Below are positions 47,478-55,688 of a stretch of DNA of 64,000 bases, one piece after another. Source of the DNA: a bacterium (GTDB lineage Bacteria; Verrucomicrobiota; Verrucomicrobiia; Limisphaerales; J093); contig JAJXZJ010000045.1 of NCBI GenBank assembly GCA_021780105.1, forward strand, positions 186,001-250,000, read 5' to 3'. A program made the translations under genes and the position numbers. Each line of letters opens with the position of its first letter. Positions within the stretch are counted from its first letter, which is position 1. The notes under the pieces were generated by a model that was not told the origin of the DNA, made no database searches, and saw nothing but the letters and a program-made list of their open reading frames with translations.

Positions 47478-48170
47478 TCACCGCGGACGCGCGGTTGCCG
47501 GCGCAGGGGAAACCGGGGCAGGATGGCCCACCGCCTGGGCCAAAACGATCCGTTGATCCGGCCTCAGGTTCATCGCGCGGCTCAAGGGCGCGCGGTCCAG
47601 ATCGTGAACCACCGTGGCCAGCCCCGCCGAGGCGCAGAAGAGATACACGTTCTGGCTGACAAAGCCGGTGTCCACCGTGGCGTAGAACTCCTTCCGCTCC
47701 GGACTCGCCTTGGTCAGGCGGGCGAGATCCGCCACGTAAATCAGGGCCACCGGCGCCACCTTGGAGAAATCGCCGCCGTCGGTCATGGCGCGAAGGTCCG
47801 CGGCCAAAACCGGCCGAAGCCGGTGCGGCCCGGGTTCGTAGAGGAACAATCCGCCGGCGGTGGCCGCGTAAATGTCCACCTCCTGGGAATTCATCGCCGA
47901 CGGCGCGGTGCGATGATCCGTCGCCGGCCGGTTGATGCCGAAAGCGGCCCAGAGCAAGTCGGAGAGTTGCTGGGCGCTCAGCGTGTTGGTCTGAAAGTCG
48001 CGCCGCGTCTGGCGCTCCTTGAGCGCCTGCATCAGCGGCAGGCCGCCCGACTGGTGCGGCGGCGGCAGGTCAATGGGTTTGAGATCGGCCGCCAGTGCGG
48101 CGCGGACGCAAGCGCCCACGAGGACGAGCTTGACGGTTAAACCCAAATTCAGGTGGCCATGAATCTTCAT
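47478..48170 (-). CDS. Exported nitroreductase-like protein (SagB/ThcOx type)
   Basis: 230 residues from the ATG at 48170, with AAAGGCA upstream. A signal peptide covers about 1-27 (LTVKLVLVGACVRAALA). The nitroreductase fold is supported by LKERQTRRDFQTNTLSAQQLSDLLWAAFGINR (read in parts), DHRTAPSAMNSQEVDIYAA, DTGFVSQNVYLFCASAGLATV and IVLAQAVGHP, the last being the usual FMN-proximal end. SagB/ThcOx-like proteins use FMN to oxidise substrates; most are cytoplasmic, so an exported member is unusual and suggests Tat-independent loading or a periplasmic flavin. The substrate is unknown. It is divergent from the UroD-like gene. Confidence 0.83.
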   Translation of the reverse strand: MKIHGHLNLGLTVKLVLVGACVRAALAADLKPIDLPPPHQSGGLPLMQALKERQTRRDFQTNTLSAQQLSDLLWAAFGINRPATDHRTAPSAMNSQEVDIYAATAGGLFLYEPGPHRLRPVLAADLRAMTDGGDFSKVAPVALIYVADLARLTKASPERKEFYATVDTGFVSQNVYLFCASAGLATVVHDLDRAPLSRAMNLRPDQRIVLAQAVGHPAPVSPAPATARPR

Positions 48171-48274
48171 TGCAATGCCTTTCCCGACGGATATTCGGCA
48201 AACCGCAGACCGCGCGCCATTGATTTCGGTCAAGGCAGCGGCGACGCGGAAGGGGACGATTGCGTCGCGGCCGG

Positions 48275-48296
48275 CTTGAAGAGTTCTTGAAGAGTT
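48275..48296. repeat. Perfect 11-bp tandem repeat upstream of the UroD-like gene
   Basis: CTTGAAGAGTT occurs twice back to back (48275-48285 and 48286-48296), about 20 nt before the start codon. The one-helical-turn spacing would suit a direct-repeat binding protein, or it is a recent duplication. Confidence 0.5.
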
Positions 48297-48317
48297 CTCC
48301 CCCGGCGGTCGCACTTG

Positions 48318-49334
48318 ATGCTTATGAACGGACGCGAACGCATTCTTGCCCGGCTGGCCGGCCGGCCGGTGGATCACCTGCCGTTGATGCCCATCACCAT
48401 GATGTTCGCCGCCGACCAAATCGGCGCGCGCTATCGCGATTATGCCACCGACCACCGGGTGCTGGTCGAAGCGCAGCTCCGCACGGCGGAGACATTTGAT
48501 TTCGACTACGTCTCCTGCATTTCCGACCCGGCGCGCGAAGCCGCCGATTGCGGGGCCAAGGTGGAATTCTTTGAAAATCAACCGGCCGCCATCGTCGAAA
48601 GTCAGGCGCGTCTGGCGGACAAAGCCGAACTCGCGCGCCTGCCAATGCCCGATCCGCTGGGCGGCGGGCGCATGACCGACCGCGTGCGTGCCGCGGCGCT
48701 GTTCCAGGAACGCGTCGCCGGCCAGAAACTCATTGAAGGCTGGGTGGAGGGACCGTGCGCCGAGGCGGCCGATCTGCGCGGCATCAACACGTTGATGACC
48801 GACTTCTTCGACGATCCGAAGTTCGTCGCCGAGTTGTTCGAGTTCATCGTGGCGATGGAACTGCGGTTCGCCAGGGCGCAGATCGAAGCCGGCGTGGACC
48901 TGATCGGCGTCGGCGACGCCGCGGCATCGTTGGTCGGCCCGCAGATTTACCAGGAATTCGTGTGGCCGTTCGAAAAGCGGCTGGTGGATGGCCTGCACGC
49001 CCTCGGCACCAAGGTCCGCCTGCACATCTGCGGCAACACGCGGCGCATCCTGGCCGGCATGGGGCGTCTGGGGTGCGACATCGTGGATCTCGATTACCCA
49101 TCGCCATTGGGGGAAGCCCGCGCGCACATGGGACCAACCCAGGTTCTGCTGGGCAACCTGCACCCGGTGAACGTCGTTCGCGACGGCACGCCGGCCAGCA
49201 TCACCGCCGCCATCGCCGAATGCCATCGGCAGGCCGGCCCAAACTACATCGTCGGCGCGGGTTGCGAGGTGCCGCGCGGCACACCGGAGGCAAACCTTCT
49301 CGCCCTGACCGCCTACGCCCGCAACCGGGCTTGA
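48318..49334 (+). CDS. Uroporphyrinogen decarboxylase-family protein (MtaA/CmuA-like methyltransferase type)
   Basis: About 338 residues; starts at TTG 48315, ATG 48318 or ATG 48324 (MNGRERIL) are all possible. The UroD fold is shown by RILARLAGRPVDHLP, EGWVEGPCAEAADLRG and IGVGDAAASLVGPQIYQEFVWPFEK (read in parts). The pair LHICGNT and, further on, GAGCEVPRGTP gives the His-x-Cys...Cys zinc set of MtaA/CmuA-type corrinoid:thiol methyltransferases and not the heme-enzyme active site. The second substrate is unknown. It is followed by a B12-binding radical SAM gene 138 nt downstream, so a cobalamin-related link is plausible. Confidence 0.85.
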   Translation: MLMNGRERILARLAGRPVDHLPLMPITMMFAADQIGARYRDYATDHRVLVEAQLRTAETFDFDYVSCISDPAREAADCGAKVEFFENQPAAIVESQARLADKAELARLPMPDPLGGGRMTDRVRAAALFQERVAGQKLIEGWVEGPCAEAADLRGINTLMTDFFDDPKFVAELFEFIVAMELRFARAQIEAGVDLIGVGDAAASLVGPQIYQEFVWPFEKRLVDGLHALGTKVRLHICGNTRRILAGMGRLGCDIVDLDYPSPLGEARAHMGPTQVLLGNLHPVNVVRDGTPASITAAIAECHRQAGPNYIVGAGCEVPRGTPEANLLALTAYARNRA

Positions 49335-49472
49335 GCGACCGTCTCGGGGTCTTTTCAGGTGGCAAGGCCACGCAGCAGATTTTGCTTTCGCGCTGGCAGG
49401 TCCGGGCCTAGTGGTAATGACGCGAACGACGCCGCCGAGCCAATCGGTTCAGGGCGATTCTTCCAAAACCAA

Positions 49473-50945
49473 ATGAACATCTTGCTGGTTTATCCGCAGA
49501 CGCCGGACACGTTCTGGAGTTTCAAGCACGTCATGCGTTTCGTCTCCAAACGCGCCGCCTTTCCGCCGCTGGGCCTGTTGACCATCGCCGCCATGCTCCC
49601 GGCGGACTGGCAGTTGAAGCTTGTGGACACAAACGTCGAGCGGTTGCACGACGACGACCTGCGCCGGGCCGATTACGTAATGATCAGCGCGATGATCATC
49701 CATAAACAATCGGTCCAGGAAATCGTCGCCCGCTGCCGCAAATTGGGCAAACCGGTCATCGCCGGCGGGCCGCTTTTCACCACAGGATACCAGGCGTTCC
49801 CGGAAATTCAACACTTCGTGCTCGGCGAGGCGGAGGACCTGCTGCCGCGGCTGGTGGAAGACCTACGGCGCGGCACGGTCCAGCACGCCTACCAGGCGAC
49901 GGAGCGGCCGGACATCACCCGCGTGCCCGTGCCGCGGTGGGATTTGATTGACCTGCGCCACTACGCCACGATGGCCGTCCAGTTCTCGCGCGGCTGTCCG
50001 TTCGACTGCGAGTTTTGCGACATCATCGTGATGAACGGCCGCGTGCCACGCACCAAGTCGTCCGTCCAGCTCATCGCCGAGCTGGAGCAACTGCGCCTTC
50101 GTGGATGGAAGGACATGGTGTTCGTCGTGGATGACAATTTCATCGGCAAGAAACGGGACACCCGCGCGCTGCTGCACGAAATCATCGCCTGGCGCGAGCG
50201 CACCGGCGCGGAAATGGGCTTCCTCACTGAAGCCTCCGCCAACCTGGCCGACGACGAGGATCTGCTGACGTTGATGGTGCGGGCCGGCTTCAAGAAGGTC
50301 TTCGTCGGCATCGAGACGCCGTCGGTGGAAAGCTTGACCGAGTGCCGCAAGTTGCAGAACAGCCGGCGCGACCTCATCGCCACGGTGCAAACGCTCCAGC
50401 GCGCCGGCCTGGAGGTCATGGGCGGCTTCATCGTCGGCTTCGACAGCGACAAGCACGACATCTTCAAGCGGCAGTTCGAGTTCATCCAGACATCCGGCGT
50501 GGTGACGGCGATGGTGGGTCTGCTCAATGCGCTGCCACAGACGCGCCTTTACCAGCGCCTCAAAATGGAGGGTCGCCTGGAAACCGACAGCACCGGCAAC
50601 AACACCGAAGCCACGCTGAACTTCCGGCCAAAGCTGAACCGCGAGTTTCTCATCAACGGCTACCGCGACTTGATGAAGCGACTCTACGAGCCGCGCAATT
50701 ACTACCAGCGCATCCGCACCTTCTTGAAGCAGCACAAACCGGAAGGTCCGCGCGTGCGGATCTCGTGGTCGGACACGCAGGCGTTCTTCAAATCCTTCTG
50801 GCTGCTTGGCGTGTGGCACCGTGGCCGCCGCGCGTACTGGCAGTTCTTCCTCGGCACCCTGCTGCGTCGCCCGGCGCAGTTCCGACAGGCCATGGAACTT
50901 GCCATCATGGGCTATCACTTCCGCCGTGTGGCCAGCCATCTGTAA
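49473..50945 (+). CDS. B12-binding domain radical SAM protein (DUF4070-type)
   Basis: 490 residues from the ATG at 49473. The N-terminal cobalamin-binding-like Rossmann domain (about 1-150) starts MNILLVYPQTPDTFWSFKH and has FPPLGLLTIAAML and VIAGGPLFTTGYQAF. The radical SAM core has the cluster motif RGCPFDCEFCDI (near residues 176-184), then FVVDDNFIGKK and FVGIETPSVESL. The C-terminal helical part resembles DUF4070 (LYEPRNYYQRIRTFLK). The family is widespread, often annotated only by domain; relatives include hopanoid and other C-methylases, but the substrate here is unknown. It follows the UroD/MtaA-like gene on the same strand. Confidence 0.88.
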   Translation: MNILLVYPQTPDTFWSFKHVMRFVSKRAAFPPLGLLTIAAMLPADWQLKLVDTNVERLHDDDLRRADYVMISAMIIHKQSVQEIVARCRKLGKPVIAGGPLFTTGYQAFPEIQHFVLGEAEDLLPRLVEDLRRGTVQHAYQATERPDITRVPVPRWDLIDLRHYATMAVQFSRGCPFDCEFCDIIVMNGRVPRTKSSVQLIAELEQLRLRGWKDMVFVVDDNFIGKKRDTRALLHEIIAWRERTGAEMGFLTEASANLADDEDLLTLMVRAGFKKVFVGIETPSVESLTECRKLQNSRRDLIATVQTLQRAGLEVMGGFIVGFDSDKHDIFKRQFEFIQTSGVVTAMVGLLNALPQTRLYQRLKMEGRLETDSTGNNTEATLNFRPKLNREFLINGYRDLMKRLYEPRNYYQRIRTFLKQHKPEGPRVRISWSDTQAFFKSFWLLGVWHRGRRAYWQFFLGTLLRRPAQFRQAMELAIMGYHFRRVASHL

Positions 50946-51027
50946 ACCAAACGCGGCGCGCGCCCGCCTTTCCGAGCGCCAGCCGGTTTCGGCCAGACAC
51001 CGAATACTGACTCCCCCCGGTGCGCTG

Positions 51028-52959
51028 GTGATTGTGTGGCTGCTCGTCACCGGCGGAATTCGGTCCTTGTCCGCCGCGCCGGCGGACTATTTCACAATCC
51101 AGGTGGTGGACGATCAAACCGGCCGCGGCGTCCCGCTGGTCGAGTTGGGCACCGTCAATCACATCACGCTCTACACCGACAGCAACGGCCTCGCCGTCTT
51201 CGACGAACCCGGCTTGATGGGACGCGAGGTTTATTTTCACGTCAAAAGCCACGGCTACGAATACCCGAAAGACGGCTTTGGCTACCGCGGCGCGCGGCTG
51301 CGTCCGGCACCCGGCGGCAGCGTCACGTTGAAGGTCAGACGCCTGAACATCGCCGAGCGGCTCTACCGCGTGACCGGCGAAGGCATCTACCGCGACAGCG
51401 TGCTCGCCGGCCGGCCGGTCCCCATTCACGAGCCGGTGTTAAACGGCCAGGTTCTCGGCCAGGACACGGTGATGACCATTCCGTATCGCGGCAAAATCTA
51501 CTGGTTCTGGGGCGACACCGACCGGCCGTCGTATCCGCTCGGCCATTTCGGCACGGCCGGCGCCACCTCTGAATTGCCCGGTTTCGGCGGACTCGATCCC
51601 GGCGTCGGCGTGAACCTGGATTACTTCACCGATGCGACCGGCTTCAGCCTGCCCATGTGCCGGTGGCCGTCACCCGGCATGAAGTGGACGTTCGGCCTGA
51701 TGACCGTCCGCGATCCCGCCGGCGAGGAGCAATTGCTCGCCCGCTGCGACACGCACAAGAGCCTCGGCGAAGTGACCGAGCGCTGGCTGGTGCGGTTCAA
51801 TGACGCCGGCACAAACTTCGAACGGCTTGTTCCACTCGATTTGAACGCGCCGCTGTTCCCCGACAGCCATCCGTTTCGCGTGAAGGTTCGCGGCGAGGAC
51901 TACTACTATTTTCCGAGCTGGTCGCCGCAGCCGTGCGTGCGCGTGCAGGCAGACTGGGCACACGTCACCAACGTCGCCACCTACGAGGCATTCACCTGCC
52001 TGAGCGCCGGCGCACGCTTCGACGCCACCGCACCCAATCTGGACCGCGCTGCCGACGGAACGCTGCGCTACGCGTGGAAAACCAACACCGATTACCTCGA
52101 CCAGCGGCACCAGGCGAAACTGGTTTCGGCTGGCGCGCTGAAACCGTCCGAAGGTTGGCTCCAAATGCGCGACATCGAGACGGATGCCCCGGTCCGCGGG
52201 CACGGCGGCTCCGTCTGCTGGAACGCGTTTCACCAGCGTTGGGTAATGATCGCGCAACAGGGCGCGGGCGAAATCTGGTTCGCCGAGGCTGACTCGCCAG
52301 TCGGCCCGTGGGTCTATGCGCGCAAAATCGTCAGCCACGACCACTACAATTTTTACAACCCGACCCAGCACCCGTTCTTCGATCAGGCCGGCGGCCGGCT
52401 CGTTTATTTTGAGGGCACCTACACCGACACATTTTCCGACGCGCCGATGCCGACGCCGCGCTACAACTACAACCAGATCATGTATCGGCTGAACCTCGCC
52501 GATCCACGCCTCGCCCTGCCCGCGCCGGTCTATCGTGTGTCCAACCCGGACGGCACGACCGGCTACCTGATGCGCGAAGGCGTGCAGGCTGCTGACGCCT
52601 GGCAGCGCATTGTGAACGTGGCCTTCTTCGCGGTTCCGCCGAGCTACGCGCACGAGGGGTTGGTTCCGGTTTACGCCGTGCCCAACAAAATGGGAACCGT
52701 CCTGCAACTCACACCGTCCGCCGGCGGCAAACCGCAGTTTTACGCGCTGCCGGCTGACGATTCAGGCAAGACTTCGTCCGCCGTCGTGCCGTTGTTTGAA
52801 TTCCGTCAGCCGACCGGCGGGAAATGGATTTACGCGACGGCAACCCCGCCGCCCGAAACCTCGTTCACACGCGCAACCAAGCCGCTTTGCCGTGTCTGGC
52901 GCAACCCGGTGTCGGTGCTCGCGCTCGACCGCGACGCGCAGCCAGCGCCGGTCAAGTGA
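51028..52959 (+). CDS. Large exported protein of unknown function, probable beta-propeller with N-terminal Ig-like domain
   Basis: About 643 residues if translation starts at GTG 51028; the frame is open much further upstream inside the radical SAM gene, and no ribosome binding site marks a start. A hydrophobic leader (VIVWLLVTGGIRSLSA) precedes the mature APADYFTIQVVDDQTGRGV. Residues to about 110 resemble a carboxypeptidase-regulatory/Ig-like fold (YTDSNGLAVFDEPGLMGREVYFHVKSHGY in parts). The rest has repeated aromatic/Gly blocks such as YRGKIYWFWGDTDRPSYP, EDYYYFPSWSPQPCVRV, AFHQRWVMIAQQGAGE and GGRLVYFEGTYTDTF. These look like blades of a beta-propeller of the kind seen in GH43/GH32-like proteins. 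Catalytic residues cannot be assigned. Confidence 0.7.
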   Translation: MIVWLLVTGGIRSLSAAPADYFTIQVVDDQTGRGVPLVELGTVNHITLYTDSNGLAVFDEPGLMGREVYFHVKSHGYEYPKDGFGYRGARLRPAPGGSVTLKVRRLNIAERLYRVTGEGIYRDSVLAGRPVPIHEPVLNGQVLGQDTVMTIPYRGKIYWFWGDTDRPSYPLGHFGTAGATSELPGFGGLDPGVGVNLDYFTDATGFSLPMCRWPSPGMKWTFGLMTVRDPAGEEQLLARCDTHKSLGEVTERWLVRFNDAGTNFERLVPLDLNAPLFPDSHPFRVKVRGEDYYYFPSWSPQPCVRVQADWAHVTNVATYEAFTCLSAGARFDATAPNLDRAADGTLRYAWKTNTDYLDQRHQAKLVSAGALKPSEGWLQMRDIETDAPVRGHGGSVCWNAFHQRWVMIAQQGAGEIWFAEADSPVGPWVYARKIVSHDHYNFYNPTQHPFFDQAGGRLVYFEGTYTDTFSDAPMPTPRYNYNQIMYRLNLADPRLALPAPVYRVSNPDGTTGYLMREGVQAADAWQRIVNVAFFAVPPSYAHEGLVPVYAVPNKMGTVLQLTPSAGGKPQFYALPADDSGKTSSAVVPLFEFRQPTGGKWIYATATPPPETSFTRATKPLCRVWRNPVSVLALDRDAQPAPVK

Positions 52960-53018
52960 CACGCAGGGTCCCATAGGCGCAGCCGCCGTATTTGATTCGT
53001 GAGCGGCGTGGAGGGTGC

Positions 53019-53043
53019 GGCGGGCAGTCTTCTGCCCACCGCC
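53019..53043. repeat. GC-rich hairpin downstream of the exported protein
   Basis: GGGCAG (53022-53027), loop TCTT, CTGCCC (53032-53037), with further GGC/GCC pairing outside a small bulge. There is no U-tract, so it is more like a dispersed palindromic element or mRNA-stabilising hairpin than an intrinsic terminator. Confidence 0.35.
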
Positions 53044-53155
53044 AGATGTCGTGCCCCCCGACGGCACGCTCGGAGCGCACGCCTCACCAAAACGCCTCCC
53101 TCGCCCATGTTGCCGGCAGTGGCCTCCGCAGGCGCCGGTGTTTACGATCCGCCGC

Positions 53156-53490
53156 ATGGGCACGCTTTATTATGGGGACAACCTGGACATCCTCCGCACT
53201 TACACTTTTTGCACGATTGCTTCACCGCCTTTGCCGTAGGGCGCGTCCTGTTGGAACTCATGCCCAACCGCGGTCCGGTTAGTCGCAATGACCTGATTAG
53301 AGCTACAGCCGACGCACTCGAATTCCCTCCCGCAGCTTTGATTGTTGGCGAGGGTCAACACGGACACCCGCCCGGCGCGTCTGCGGGGCGCATGGCGTGA
53401 GACTGCATTGGAGCAACAGTCAACCGACACAGACGCCGCACTCCAAGCGGTCGAATGCGAGCTTGAAGACACGTTCCGCCAACCAGCCTG
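53156..53490 (+). pseudogene. Remnant of a DNA methyltransferase gene and adjoining decayed frames
   Basis: The ATG at 53156 begins MGTLYYGDNLDILRTY, which matches the start of N4/N6-type site-specific DNA methyltransferases (usually followed by a DLIYLDPPFNS motif). Here the similarity ends after 16 residues and the frame stops at 53239 without any DPPY-type motif. Downstream, a second frame reads FAVGRVLLELMPNRGPVSRN then DLIRATADALEFPP and stops at 53400. A third, shifted frame reads ARLRGAWRETALEQQ and stops at about 53490. No frame is a complete protein. The debris ends about 95 nt from the 3' end of the tRNA-Gly gene. I interpret it as the remains of a restriction-modification or mobile segment. 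Confidence 0.6.
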
Positions 53491-53584
53491 AACAACCCTG
53501 ACAACGGTGGAAGTGTTCGCAGTTGGGCGTTTAATGAAACAATGAATTACTGCAAGCGATTGCGTTGAAGGTTTTTGTAAAAGT

Positions 53585-53658
53585 TGGAGCGGGTGAAGGG
53601 AATCGAACCCTCGCTTCAGGCTTGGGAAGCCCGCGTTCTACCATTGAACCACACCCGC
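53585..53658 (-). tRNA. tRNA-Gly, anticodon CCC
   Basis: The minus strand folds into a complete cloverleaf: acceptor GCGGGTG/CACCCGC, D arm GTTC...GAAC, anticodon stem CGGGC/GCCTG around the loop TTCCCAA (anticodon CCC), T arm GAGGG/CCCTT with the loop TTCGATT. The discriminator is T (U in the RNA) and the 3' CCA is encoded (complement at 53585-53587). It reads GGG codons. It stands alone between the DNA methyltransferase remnant and mbfA. Confidence 0.96.
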
Positions 53659-53722
53659 AACCACCGGTGAATGTTTACCAGCAATGTTCGGCTCTGGCAA
53701 GAGTGATGAGCTGCCGCGCCGA

Positions 53723-54667
53723 TTACGAACTGCCAATCAGGATGCCGACTAGGAACACCAGCAGGCCGCCAAGCATAACCTGCACCGCGGCCGAGGACAA
53801 TGGCGTGTCCATGTATTTGTGCCGCACCCAGGAAATCACGCCCAACTCCACCAGCACGACCGCCACGGCCACCGCCGTCGCCGTGCGCACGTCCGGTATT
53901 AGATACGGCAGTGTGTGGCCAAGCCCGCCGAGCGCCGTCATCAACCCGCACACCAGGCCGCGCGCCCACGGATGTCCGCGTCCCGTCAGGCTGCCGTCGT
54001 CGGACAGCGCCTCGGCAAACCCCATGCTGATGCCTGCACCAACACTGGCAGCAATGCCCACCAGAAAGGTTTCCCAACTGTTGTGCGTGGCAAACGCGGC
54101 GGCAAACAGCGGCGCCAGCGTGGAGACCGACCCGTCCATCAAGCCGGCCAGACCGGGCTGCACCACCTGCAACACAAAGAGCCGTTGCTGTTGGGCCGTT
54201 TCTTCCTCGCTCATCCGGGTTGCGCCCAAACGCTCGGCGGCACTTGCGTGGTGGCGTTCCTCCTCGGCGAGGTCACCGAGCAGTTGGCGGATGCCAGCGT
54301 CCGTGGTGCGCCGCGCCGCCACCTCATAGAACTGTTTCGTTTCCAGTTCCATGAGTTCCGCCTGTTTTTGCACGGCCTTCAGCCCCAGCGGCCGGGTCAA
54401 CCAGACCGGACGCCGTTTCACAAAGCCGCGCACGTCCTCCCGGCGGATCAGCGGCACGTGGTCGCCGAAGCGGCTGCGAAAAAGGTCGAGCAGCCGGTGG
54501 CGATGGCCGTCTTCCTCGCGGCGCAGTTGCTTGAACTTCTCCGCCTGCTCCGGGAAATTCTCCTGCAGGCCCTCGGCAAAATCGTCATAGATGCGCGCGT
54601 CCTGCTCTTCGAGGGAAATGGCCAGGGCAAGGACTTCGCGTTCGGTGAGATCTTCGAATCGTCGCAT
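53723..54667 (-). CDS. mbfA: Ferritin-like/VIT1 fusion membrane protein (MbfA-like iron exporter)
   Basis: 314 residues from the ATG at 54667. The N-terminal ~165 residues are a rubrerythrin-type four-helix domain with paired Glu/His sites (ISLEEQDARIYDDF, REEDGHRHRLLDLF, ELETKQFYEVAA, EEERHHASAAERLG). The C-terminal half is a CCC1/VIT1-type transporter with about five helices (VVQPGLAGLMDGSVSTLAPL, FLVGIAASVGAGISMGFAEALSDDG in parts). MbfA of alphaproteobacteria has this layout and exports iron to relieve iron and peroxide stress. The frame extends 19 codons upstream, but MRRFEDLTEREVLALAI fits the family start. Confidence 0.87.
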   Translation of the reverse strand: MRRFEDLTEREVLALAISLEEQDARIYDDFAEGLQENFPEQAEKFKQLRREEDGHRHRLLDLFRSRFGDHVPLIRREDVRGFVKRRPVWLTRPLGLKAVQKQAELMELETKQFYEVAARRTTDAGIRQLLGDLAEEERHHASAAERLGATRMSEEETAQQQRLFVLQVVQPGLAGLMDGSVSTLAPLFAAAFATHNSWETFLVGIAASVGAGISMGFAEALSDDGSLTGRGHPWARGLVCGLMTALGGLGHTLPYLIPDVRTATAVAVAVVLVELGVISWVRHKYMDTPLSSAAVQVMLGGLLVFLVGILIGSS

Positions 54668-54797
54668 AAAACAATCGTTCAGGTTGCGGCTTATTTGCCG
54701 TTGTTGCCGGGTGCTTGCATCCATGCCTGCGCGGCCCCCACGGCTGGCAAGCCGGCTTACTGCGGAATCCCCGCCGGACGACGCGCCGGCCTAGGAA

Positions 54798-55592
54798 TTA
54801 CAAAACGGCCTTCACAACGCCGCCTTCGGCCCGCAGCGCCGCGCCGTTGATTGCGCTGGCGGCAGGTGAGCACGCAAACACGACGACGCGCGCGACTTCC
54901 TCCGGTTGGAGAAACCGGCGGAGCAGCGACGTCGGGCGGACGCTGTTGAAAAACTCGCGCTCGAATTCAGCCGGCGTGAGGTTCTGCTGCCGGGCGAGTT
55001 CGGCAACGAACGTCGTGACGCCTTCCGAGGCGGTCGGCCCCGCGAGCACGCTGTTCACCGTCACGCCCGTGCCGGCACAAGTTTCCGCCAGGCCGCGCGC
55101 CACGGCGACTTGCGCCGTCTTGGTCATCCCGTAGTGGATCATCTCGGCCGGTATGTGAACCGCGCTCTCGCTGGAAATAAACACAATGCGACCCCAGTTG
55201 CGCTGCTTCATCCCTGGCAGGCAGGCCCGGCTCAGCCGCACGCCGCTCATCACGTTCACCTCGAAAAAACGGAGCCAATCGGCGTCGGCAATCTGCGCGA
55301 AGGGCTTGGGTTCAAAGATGCCGAGGTTGTTGACCAGAATATCCACGGCGGGAAGCCGGTGAACCAGCCGTTCGCAGCCGGCGGCCGTGCCCAAGTCCTC
55401 GGCAATGCCGGCCACGCGCGCGTCGGGAACAACTTGACCAATCCTGGCAACCGCGGCGTCCACGCGGGCGCCGGTGCGGCCATTGACAAACACGCGGGCG
55501 CCTTCGCGGGTCAGTTCCAGCGCGATGGCAAAGCCGATGCCGGCGGTGGAACCGGTGACAAGCGCCGTCTTTTCTTTGAGCATCAAATCCAT
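54798..55592 (-). CDS. Short-chain dehydrogenase/reductase
   Basis: 264 residues, classical SDR length. NAD(P)-binding TGSTAGIGFAIA, structural NNLG (a variant of NNAG), catalytic Ser in IVFISSESAVH and YxxxK in IHYGMTKTAQVA. SDR enzymes oxidise or reduce alcohols and ketones; the substrate is not predictable. The Arg in VFVNGRTGARVDA after the second strand favours NADP(H). The start may be 55592 (MDLMLKEKTALVTG) or 55583. It lies between mbfA and a secreted unknown on the same strand but with gaps of about 100 nt. Confidence 0.88.
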   Translation of the reverse strand: MDLMLKEKTALVTGSTAGIGFAIALELTREGARVFVNGRTGARVDAAVARIGQVVPDARVAGIAEDLGTAAGCERLVHRLPAVDILVNNLGIFEPKPFAQIADADWLRFFEVNVMSGVRLSRACLPGMKQRNWGRIVFISSESAVHIPAEMIHYGMTKTAQVAVARGLAETCAGTGVTVNSVLAGPTASEGVTTFVAELARQQNLTPAEFEREFFNSVRPTSLLRRFLQPEEVARVVVFACSPAASAINGAALRAEGGVVKAVL

Positions 55593-55688
55593 ATTTGCGA
55601 ATTCAGTTGGCGAAACATTACGACCCGCCTGGAGCCGTCAGATTTGACGCCGCCGGGCAACTGCATCCCCATGCGCAGCCGGTGTCCC

